Notes under the pieces: model-generated | The model's input: only the letters and a program-made list of their open reading frames with translations | Database searches by the model: none | Told to the model about the DNA's origin: nothing | Program-made: the position numbers and the translations under genes | Assembly: GCA_033239005.1 (NCBI GenBank) | Contig: BSQZ01000001.1 | Span: 17,753,500-17,817,499, forward strand | DNA length: 64,000 nt | Reading direction: 5' to 3' | Origin: Lamellibrachia satsuma | Lineage: Eukaryota; Annelida; Polychaeta; Sabellida; Siboglinidae | Shown: positions 11,701 through 23,900 of the stretch, in pieces | Layout of the letters: the number at the start of each line of letters is the position of its first letter | How positions within the stretch are numbered: the stretch's first letter is position 1

Positions 11701-14700
11701 CTACCAGATAATAACATTTATATTGTATGAATAGTTTTTAACTAGTTTTAAAAGAGTATTTAATAATTTACAATATTATATATATTTTTATATCTGGATT
11801 ATCAGCATAATTGTGTGCATTTTTATGTTAATATATTTACAGGAGTATCCACTATATAAGGACTAAATTATGATTTATTATTATTATATATATATATATA
11901 TATATATACAGTAATGCCAATCAGAACATACTGTTGACACCAAAGTTAACGTATTCAATCAATTACAAGTTAAACAGTTGCTATTAGTAATTAGCAATGT
12001 ATTGCCATTACTAATTATATTAATTTTGTTTTTAAAGCATTCATATATCTCTCTCTTCACTAACTACTAACTTGGTCACTGGTGTATGTTAGAATATCTA
12101 GCTAGTAGCTGGTTAACTTCTGACATGACTCATGTTGTGTATAAAGACACTGTGAATAGTCAAAGCCCTTAACTGATTGTCTTTTCCAGCCACTTAATCC
12201 CAACCCTGAGGGTCAGTGGAGCCAGTATTTCCGTGACAATGACATGCTCGTACAGATAGACAAAGATTGTCGGTGAGTAAAATTAATAGGGCTTGAGAAC
12301 AAGACACAAACTTGTATATTGGAGACAAGTGAGTGACATTATGGCAAAGACAAAACAAAACAAAAATGGAGAATAGCTGGTTAGCTAGATGTAAGATGCG
12401 TTGATTGACTGCCAAGTAGCCAACTCAGTGCTTCCCAGAGAACTCGAGTTGGTGTTGGAAGGAACATGTCTGCAGCGGGTGAAGTGTAAAGCTCTCTGTC
12501 GAACTGCATAGTGTAATGTATAAGAACATGTTTAATCTGCATGTTCTGTTTCAGTCGCCTCTATCCTGACCTGTCGTTCTTCCAAAGTGCCAGCAACTAC
12601 CCATGTCATGAGCTCGTAGGAGCCGTCTCAGGCTTTGAGAACCTCCGTCGACGGGTGGAACACTCGGTACTCAAATCACAGAACGTGGGGCGCAACCGAC
12701 TCGGCATCACAATAGCTGATGTGAGTGGCATACAGGCATTGAAGGCATTACACTAGCTTACATCTGTCATTGTGTTGATTAGTTGAATCTGACAAGACAC
12801 AGCAGGTGCCAACATGTAGGAGTTTTCATTACAAAATGTGTATTATTAATTACAAGTTAAAGGTACAGTGTCTGATTGTTTTATTATAAAATCATAATGT
12901 AAACTATAATCTGTTTTAACATTTTGACTACTGAACTGTGTTTTAATGAACCATAATAGTTTAATATAATTGTACTATTATCTATTAATTTGAATGTTTC
13001 AGTTCGGATATTATGTTTATATTGCATGTTGAAGGTAGATATTCATATATACATAACAGTCAAATTATATTAAACAAAACCGTGGTTCATAAAATAAATT
13101 TTGGCAGTGTTAGAATAGATAGAGTTTGTTAGAATAGATAGAGTTTATCCTATGTAGCATGATGTTAGAATAGATAAGAGTTTGTCCTATGTAGCATGAT
13201 GTTAGAATAGAGTTTATCCTATGTAGTATTATGTTAGAATATATAGAGTTTATCCAATGTAGCATAATGTTAGAATATATAGAGTTTATCCAATGTAGCA
13301 TTATGTTAGAATATATAGAGTTTATCCAATGTAGCATAATGTTAGAATAGATAGAGTTTATCCAATGTAGCATTATGTTAGAATATATAGCGTTTATCCA
13401 ATGTAGCATAATGTTAGAATATATAGAGTTTATCCAATGTAGCATGATTTTCCGATAACAACTATCAGACTTTGTACCAAAGTGTCATAAGTAATTTTCA
13501 CCCTGCTGCTCACATGTGTTCTCACTATAATGTGCACTGAAAATGTGTTCTGCACATTTTGAGGAAATGGTTAAGTTGTCTTAACTAAACCTGTAATGGA
13601 AGCCACACTCATAGCTAAGCAATTCCCTGTCTATGTCTCCCAGATCTACTCCCTACAAACAGTTGTTGTTGTTGTTGAAAGCAGTACTTGTAGATAGTAA
13701 CTGGTGTTGTTGGTTTGTTTCCTGCTCTCGTGGATTCTACAGAAGGTAATGCCATGTTCACTGGCAGTGTAGTATCAGTTGTCACTGTTACTTCCCACTA
13801 AATGTTACCACTTGAAATCTTACTTAACATATCAAGTATAAAGAGTAAATTTCTTGCAACCAATAATTGTTATAAATATATGCATGTAAACCATCAAGGA
13901 GAACATTAAACAAGTGTATTAATAATAAATCAACTGCTTTTTGTTTGCATTGATCAACACATTTTTTCTCACAAATTGTATTGATGGGACATAGTGATAT
14001 AGTGTCAGGAATATTGTCTTATTGTCTTTCTGTGTGTCTAGTACAAGAGATCAAACAAGTCATGTGACGAGTATGCAGTTCTGGAAGAAGGGGAGGAAGC
14101 CCACTGGGAGGTGGTAGAGAGGATGCTCTTCCTCTTTTCCAAGCTCAACCCAGGCCAGGGATACGTACAGGTCAGGGACAGGGCTGGCTGTGTCCAACTG
14201 ATATGTTTAGTCGCTTATACCAGACACTTTCTCTTAGTTGTTCACAAACATTTGTTTGTCAAAGTCTCTGTGTGTTGGTGGAAAATCAAATATAGTTTTT
14301 TTAATGGATAATGAAAATGTTGATAGAGGTATTGTTTTATACTGAAGGGAATGTGGAAGACCTAGAAGACACGAAGTAGCATTAATAAAAAGATGGTGTA
14401 GATTGGATACAAGAACCTGAAGACATGAAGTAGCACTAACAAAAGAACTGCGTGGATTGGATACAAGAACCAGAAGACATGAAGTAGCATTAATAAAAAA
14501 GATGGTGTAGATTGGATACAAGAACCTGAAGACATGAAGTAGCACTAACAAAAGAACTGCGTGGATTGGATACAAGAACCAGAAGACATGAAGTAGCATT
14601 AATAAAAAGATGGCGTAGATTGGATACAAGAACCTGAAGACATGAAGTAGCACTAACAAAAGAACTGCGTGGATTGGATACAAGAACCAGAAGACATGAA

Positions 14701-17700
14701 GTAGCATTAATAAAAAGATGGCATAGATTGGATACAAGAACCTGAAGACACGAAGTAGCACTAACAAAAGAACTGCGTGGATTGGATACAAGAACCAGAA
14801 GACATGAAGTAGCATTAATAAAAAGATGGCATAGATTGGATACAAGAACCTGAAGACACGAAGTAGCACTAACAAAAGAACTGCGTGGATTGGATACAAG
14901 AACCAGAAGACATGAAGTAGCATTAATAAAAAGATGGTGTAGATTGGATACAAGAACCTGAAGACACGAAGTAGCACTAACAAAAGAACTGCGTGGATTG
15001 GATACAAGAACCAGAAGACATGAAGTAGCATTAATAAAAAGATGGTGTAGATTGGATACAAGAACCTGAAGACATGAAGTAGCACTAACAAAAGAACTGC
15101 GTAGATTGGATACAAGAACCAGAAGACATGAAGTAGCGTTAACAAAAGAATGGCATTGATTGGATACAAGAACCAGAAGACATGAATTAGCGTTAACAAA
15201 AGAACGGCATAGATTGGATACAAGAACCAGAAGACATGAAGTAGCACTAGCAAAAGAACCAGAAGACATGAATTAGCATTAACAAAAGAACTGCGTAGAT
15301 TGGATACAAGAACCAGAAGACATGAAGTAGCGTTAACAAAAGAATGGCATAGATTGGATACAAGAACCAGAAGACATGAATTAGCATTAACAAAAGAACT
15401 GCATAGATTGGATACAAGAACCAGAAGACATGAATTAGCGTTAACAAAAGAACGGCATAGATTGGATACAAGAACCAGAAGACATGAAGTAGCACTAGCA
15501 AAAGAACCAGAAGACATGAATTAGCATTAACAAAAGAACTGCGTAGATTGGATACAAGAACCAGAAGACATGAAGTAGCGTTAACAAAAGAATGGCATAG
15601 ATTGGATACAAGAACCAGAAGACATGAATTAGCATTAACAAAAGAACTGCATAGATTGGATAAAAGAACCAGAAGACATGAATTAGCGTTAACAAAAGAA
15701 TGGCATTGATTGGATACAAGAACCAGAAGACATGAAGTAGCACTAACAAAAGAACGGCATAGATTGGATACAAGAACCAGAAGACATGAAGTAGCACTAG
15801 CAAAAGAACGGCATAGATTGGATACAAGAACCAGAAGACATGAAGTAGCGTTAACAAAAGAATGGCATAGATTGGATACAAGAACCAGAAGACATGAATT
15901 AGCGTTAGCAAAAGAATGGCATTGATTGGATACAAGAACCAGAAGACATGAATTAGCGTTAACAAAAGAATGGCATTGATTGGATACAAGAACCAGAAGA
16001 CATGAAGTAGCACTAGCAAAAGAACGGCATAGATTGGATACAAGAACCAGAAGACATGAAGTAGCACTAGCAAAAGAACGGCATAGATTGGATACAAGAA
16101 CCAGAAGACATGAAGTAGCACTAACAAAAGAATGGCATAGATTGGATACAAGAACCAGAAGACACGAAGTAGCACTAACAAAAGAATGGCATAGATTGGA
16201 TACAAGAACCAGAAGACACGAAGTAGCACTAACAAAAGAATGGCATAGATTGGATACAAGAACCAGAAGACACGAAGTAGCACTAACAAAAGAACGGCAT
16301 AGATTGGATACAAGAACCAGAAGACATGAAGTAGCGTTAACAAAAGAACGGCATAGATTGGATACAAGAACCAGAAGACATGAATTAGCGTTAGCAAAAG
16401 AATGGCATTGATTGGATACAAGAACCAGAAGACATGAATTAGCGTTAACAAAAGAATGGCATTGATTGGATACAAGAACCAGAAGACATGAAGTAGCACT
16501 AGCAAAAGAACGGCATAGATTGGATACAAGAACCAGAAGACATGAAGTAGCACTAGCAAAAGAACGGCATAGATTGGATACAAGAACCAGAAGACACGAA
16601 GTAGCACTAACAAAAGAATGGCATAGATTGGATACAAGAACCAGAAGACACGAAGTAGCACTAACAAAAGAATGGCATAGATTGGATACAAGAACCAGAA
16701 GACACGAAGTAGCACTAACAAAAGAATGGCATAGATTGGATACAAGAACCAGAAGACACGAAGTAGCACTAACAAAAGAATGGCATAGATTGGATACAAG
16801 AACCAGAAGACACGAAGTAGCACTAACAAAAGAATGGCATAGATTGGATACAAGAACCAGAAGACACGAAGTAGCACTAACAAAAGAATGGCATAGATTG
16901 GATACAAGAACCAGAAGACACGAAGTAGCACTAACAAAAGAATGGCATAGATTGGATACAAGAACCAGAAGACACGAAGTAGCACTAACAAAAGAATGGC
17001 ATAGATTGGATACAAGAACCAGAAGACACGAAGTAGCACTAACAAAAGAATGGCATAGATTGGATACAAGAACCAGAAGACACGAAGTAGCACTAACAAA
17101 AGAATGGCATAGATTGGATACAAGAACCAGAAGACACGAAGTAGCACTAACAAAAGAATGGCATAGATTGGATACAAGAACCAGAAGACACGAAGTAGCA
17201 CTAACAAAAGAATGGCATAGATTGGATACAACAACCAGAAGACACGAAGTAGCACTAACAAAAGAATGGCATAGATTGGATACAAGAACCAGAAGACATG
17301 AAGTAGCACTAACAAAAGAACAGCGTAGATTGGTTATAAGAAAGTATTAATTTTTGTAGAGGAAAATAAATCAGTGGAACAAATGATGTATTGATTGTGT
17401 AAATGATGTATTGATTCTGTAAATGATGTATTGATTGTGTAAATGCTAGCATAAATTGATATAAGCGAATCATTGGTTAAAATTTATGAAAAAAAAGCTG
17501 GGTTCGATTTTAAAAGTTTTGAATACGTTGACTATTTGCACAGAAAAGATGTTGACTATGTCGTCCCAGACAATAATGTCTACAAGGATATAAAAATAGA
17601 TTGTTCCTATTATACTGAAGCCAAATTTGAACACAAAACAAAGTGCATCAACGTATTATCAATAAGAATACAATTTTAATGCACAAAGTTTAAATGCTAA

Positions 17701-20339
17701 CTTTAAGAATATTAACGAGTTTCTGTATGTACTGTATACCCCTTTGATGTAGTCATCATTAGTGAATTGTGGAGTCACGAAGGGAATGAAAAGTACTTTA
17801 TTACATACAAGTCTGCCGCAAAAACAAAAGTACTTTGTATTACATACAAGTCTGCCGCAAAAACAAAAGAGGAGGTGGCGTTGCAATTTACGTTAGAGAA
17901 TCGATTGACTTTAAGGAAATCAGTAGTATGTCCTTGGCAGTGGACAACATCATGGAATGTGTTACAGTAGAACTACAATGAAATAGAACAAATATTATCA
18001 TTGGATGTATATATATATATAGAACACCTGGATCAAATGTGGATACATTTAATGAATCTTTACAATCAATATTTGAAAAAACAAGAAACACCAACAAGGT
18101 AATGTACTGGTGTGGTGACAATGTACTGGTGTGGTGACAATGTACTGGTGTGGTGACAAGATACTGTTGTGGTAACTAAGTACTGGTGTGGTGACAATGT
18201 ACTGGTGTGGTGACATTGTACTGGTGTGGTGACAATGTACTGGTGTGGTGACAATGTACTGATGTGGTGATTATAATCTTGATCTTCTAAAACATGAAAC
18301 TCATAATGGAACCAAAAGTTTTCTATAAGTCATGAACAGTTATGGTCTTTATCCTTTGATAACCAAACCAAGTAGAATTTCCAAATTCAGTGCAACTCTG
18401 ATTGACAACATCTTCACTAACAAGTTAATTACTGAAGTTAGTTACCATCTGCCAGTTTTCGCTTTGAGTAGATACAATATTGATAGGTCAAAAGGAAAAC
18501 GTTTCAAATATATAAGATATAGAAGGGAGCATTGCATAGAGTCATTTAGTTCGGCACTGGCCAACTGTAACTGGGACTTGATTATGCAGCCGGAGAATAT
18601 TAACAACATGTACAACGGAACAAAAGCTCAAGACTATACCAACAACTTGTTTATTAACCTTAATGTTATGAAGTTTTTTATTACATTGAGTATAAGATGG
18701 CTATCACAATGTACAAGGTGAAGTACAAATTACTTCCGAAAAACATTCTGAAACTTTTTCGAGAGACCAATGTTGTCATGTTTACAAGACAGAGAGATAA
18801 ATTTAAACAAATGTATGTTCAATCCACACTGAAGGCTATATGTATGACTACAGTTGGAGTCAAACTGTGGAATAGTTTATTTGCATGCCTAAGAATTTTT
18901 TTTAATAATTCTATGTTCAAAGTAGGTACAATTCATCTATTATTGAGAGATATACAGCAATAAAGCAGGCATGAAGTGTTGTGTATGTTACAGTAGTATT
19001 TTTAAATTTTATTATCATTATCTTGTTTGATGTTGTATATTATTTATTAATATCATTATCTTGTAATACAATTAACAAACCACTAGCAACAAGTATCTTT
19101 AACTTAAAAGTACTTGTATTTTAACTTAAAAGTATTTAGTAATGGAACGCACCGTGGGGGGGAGGTAAGCATAAGTTTAAACTTCAACTCTCCCTGTTTT
19201 CCAACTCATCATCACTGTATATAAATGTATAATTGTGTGACCATTTTTATTTAATACACATTATTATGTTATACTATTTTACTGCTGTTTTCACATGACG
19301 TTGGAAATAAATATTTTTGTATTTGATTGGTAAAACTAAATTGACAGAAATCTCAGAAGTCGGAAGGGCAAGTTACAAAAAAGGTGAAACATTTTTGGGC
19401 TCTCGATAAGCAAGTGTCTTCTGTCTTCCTTGTCCACTTTCCATCTGGTTTTTTGCTATGGATAAACTTTTCTTGTTGTAAAAACAAAAGTAAAGAAGCC
19501 TTTTAATGAACAATTCCATAGGCTGATTGTTTGCTCTGACCATTCTGGCTACACAATACATGTGATTTGCATTTGCAGGGTATGAACGAGATCATAGGGC
19601 CAATATATTACACATTCGCCTGTGATAGCAGTGCACAGTGTCAAGGTTTGTGTGAGATGATGTTTAATGCAAATATTTTACACATTGCGTTTGCCATTGA
19701 ATGTAGACCCATTTCTGAAACCCACCAAGACATCTTTCTCATTAACTATCTCGTCAGAGCTGCCAAGTTGTGTCGAGAAATATGCATCAGATCATGGGCA
19801 GATCAAAACTGCAAATCGGGCATTAAATTTATGCCATAGTGGTTTATTTGAATATGAGGCGAAACGTGTCACTGTTTTCTTAAGCAGTTAAAGTAACAGC
19901 ATATTGATCTCTCGTAAAGACCTAATGTGAAATACGCATTATTCTCCTTGGAACCTATAAAAATTGTACATAAACATGAACTCGGGAGGTTTTGTTTCAA
20001 GCAACTGTGAACACACGTTTGGAACCATAATCAGTCTTAACTGGTCATCACTTTGGATGGACGAGGAATAGCCACACTGCCTTTAGTAATTTCATAATGA
20101 AAAATAGCATGGTAGACATCTAGCATTTTAACCCACACTGCACATGTTTGGCTTAAATGTTCAGAAGGAGCATGTTCTAAGTTTGATACTACATTGAGTC
20201 GGAGACATGGGACTGTCACTGATGCTGTCTATTGATAATCATGCATGAATCCATAAGTGGCCTTTATGCTCCACATGATAAAATAACACTGGCAACACCT
20301 TGGATACTCTGCGCTATCAACACGTGCACGGAAATAATA

Positions 20340-20402
<63 letters not shown>

Positions 20403-20899
20403 ACATGCATGGAAATAATATATATATCAACACTTGCATGGAAATAATATATATCAACACTTGCATGGAAAAAAGCTTGTTTGTATTGATGTATAATTAT
20501 TCATTGAAAAGTCCGATATGTATGATATTTACAGATAGGTGTGTGAAAGTGAGATGGAAGCCAAATGTGTGAGATTAGGCAACTCTTTGTTGTATCATGT
20601 AATTTTTGATGACTACAACTTGGCAGGTGTACATATTTCTATATCAGCATTGTGCCCCGAACAACTTGCTATAAATTACCTGGATTTACCGTTCATTTAA
20701 TTGAAGTTGTTCTGTTGAAGTAATTTAACAAATATTCAATTTGTTGCAGAACGAATATTCAGGTTTTTTTTATAAATGTATGGCTGAGGTGGGTAACGCC
20801 CCTAATTTAGTCTTTTCTGCTTTCAAGGAAATTATTGGCCCACCATAAGCCAGAACATCTTGAAGGCGGCACAAGCGAAACTGTCCCCACACATGAAAA

Positions 20900-20947
<48 letters not shown>

Positions 20948-23900
20948 CACACACACAGTAATTGTGGATGTTTGCGACAGAATATGCGGAGGCTGATACG
21001 TTCTGGTGTTTCACTCAAATGATGGGCGAGATCAGAGACAACTTCATCAAGCAACTTGATGACAGTCACTGCGGCATAGGTAATCATCATCATGTGGTGC
21101 CATCTCTTCTCGGAAGGTCGCGACTGTCTTAGATCACAACTCCTGCCTGCGTTGTGTCGTTCTCACCAGATCTTCATATTTCATGTTCCCCATCCATGCC
21201 TTGTAGTTGTCTGTCCATGTGGCTCTTGGTCTTCCCCTGCCTGTTTCACCCTCAACCATTCCCTCCACTATTCCCGCAACCATTCCTTCAGCCATTCCTT
21301 CCACCATTCCCTCAACCATTCCCTGCAACATTTCCCAATGAATTCTTTCTTGATAGATGATGTAATCAACAATGTTAATCATATCACTACAATAATTAAA
21401 GTTCTGCCTCAATTTACAACCCAAGTTGTATGTTTTAATAATGTCTTGTCCAGTGTTTGTCACTGGACTAAAGCCCAGAGATACTTTAATTGGCTAATGA
21501 AAGGAATCATTGGACATTAATTATAAAATATTGTTATATACATTTTGCATCACTAGTTATCTCAGATATAGAAAACCATACATAAGAAAAGCAGTGTGCA
21601 TCACTGCATGCTGCATCAGTGCATGGTGCATCAGTGCATGGACCGTCTGATGAGCCTGACTTGGTTGTCGGGATGCTGATGGACCATCTGATGAGCCTGA
21701 GTTGGTTGTATGGATGCAGATGGACCATCTGATGAGGCTGAGTTTATTGTAGGGATGCTGATGGACCGTCTGATGGGCCTGTGTTGGTTGTAGGGATGCT
21801 GATGGACCATCTGATGAGCCTGAGTTGGTTGTATGGATGCAGATGGACTGTCTGATGAGCCTGAGTTGGTTGTAGGGATGCTGATGGACCGTCTGGTGAG
21901 CTTGAGTTGGTTGTATGGATGCAGATGGACTGTATGATGAGCCTGAGTTGGTTGTAGGGATGCTGATGGACCATCTGATGAGGCTGAGTTGGTTGTAGGG
22001 ATGCTGATGGGCCGTCTGATGAGCCTGAATTGGTTGTAGGGATGCTGATGGACCGTCTGATGAGCTTGAGTTGGTTGTAGGGATGCTGATGGGCCGTCTG
22101 ATGAGCCTGAATTGGTTGTAGGGATGCTGATGGACCGTCTGATGAGCCTGAGTTGGTTGTAGGGATGCTGATGGACCGTCTGATGAGGCTGAGTTGGTTG
22201 TATGGATGCAGATGGACTGTATGATGAGCCTGAGTTGGTTGTAGTGATGCTGATGGGCCGTCTGGTGAGGCTGAGTTGGTTGTAAGGATGCTGATGGACC
22301 GTCTGATGAGCCTGAGTTGGTTGTATGGATGCAGATGGACTGTCTGATGAGCCTGAGTTGGTTGTAGTGATGCTGATGGGCCATCTGATGAGGCTGAGTT
22401 GGTTGTAAGGATGCTGATGGACCGTCTGATGAGCCTGAGTTGGTTGTATGGATGCAGATGGACCATCTGATGAGCTTGAGTTGGTTGTAGGGATGCTGAT
22501 GTGAAGTGAAGTGAAGTTTATTTGTTTAGATCATACATACAGAGTCAAATAACAGTTTGTACATATTTTACGTAGTTTTGATGATCTAGGGAGGCTTGCA
22601 CTAAAACCTGAGAGATCGCTATCGTACAAGCCTCCCTATGACTACGTATGGTGCAGTAATCATTATTACTGCTGTTTGACTAGAGTACATATACAAATAG
22701 ATGTGGAGTTGCTAACTTTGCCTACAAATATAACAGTGCTAATAATACTAACAAATAATAATAATAATACTAGCAAAAATACATATAGTGCAAATAATGT
22801 GAATACTATTTTTTTTTCGTATGTATAAATGTGAATAAAATGTGAATTGAATATAATTATCAATATTATCCTATAATAATTACAGAGAAGTTAAATAATA
22901 CAGAAAGGATAAATACATTATTCTTGTAAAAATACAATTAAAATCTTGACACTAAAAATAATACATTAGTTCCAAATTTATTAGTTACAAATTATATTGT
23001 GAGGAACTCAAAAACCAGCTGTTTTGATAATAATAGAAAAATTACAGTGATAATATTACTGAATGAATATTCAGTATAATATTATATTACAGAGCTATGA
23101 ATTATTAAGTAATGCAGTTTATCATGATAACATGATAATGATGACGTAGGCATACCATACATTTCTAGGCTTCAGCTGGCATATTCTTTTTGCAGATGTA
23201 GCAGTTATTAACATTACATTCCAAGTCATATTTACTTATGATATATTTTCACAAAGCCTTGATACGAATGGGTGTTAATTTTCTCCATGGCAATTTGTGG
23301 AAGAAAGTTTTCTTGAAGTAATTTTGGTATTGTATGTCTGATACAAAGGCGGCAGTATATTGTATTAGTTTGTTTAATCTGGATGTTAAAATCATAGTTT
23401 TGGGGAAAATTATTTATTATATTGGTAAAGCGTTGTGGTGCCTTTCTTTGTCTTTTTGGTCTAGATGATACATTTTCATTACCAGTGAACATGTCTTCAA
23501 CATATTCTGGAATGGTTCCATTTTTGTATCTGTAGAAAACTGTCATGCATGACAGCTTAAAGAGGTCGTCTGCTTTTAACAGTTCTAGTTCTTTGAATAA
23601 AGGTGTACTGTGTGAATTATATTTACTGTTTGATATAGATCTAATTGCTTGCTTTTGTAGTTTGTTTATTCGTTTGTTTATTTGTCCGCCCCATGCTAAT
23701 ATACCATAGCGCAGGTGTGACATAAATAGCGAAGAATATATTATCTTTAGGATGTGTATTGGTATGTAGTGTTTTAATCTGGAGATAATTCCACATATCC
23801 TTGATAGTTTGTTGGCGATGAAGTTTTGATGAGGAGACCATGTTAAGTTGGAGTCTATTATGACTCCAAGAAATTTAAATTGTGTCACCCGTTCAACCGG

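Noticed and set aside
14234..17350. Open frames of up to about 600 codons on both strands reading LLLVLLRVFWFLYPIYAI or TRTRRHEVALTKEW
   Set aside because: They are periodic readings of the 54-bp minisatellite, whose length is a multiple of three. No start context, splice logic or domain supports translation.
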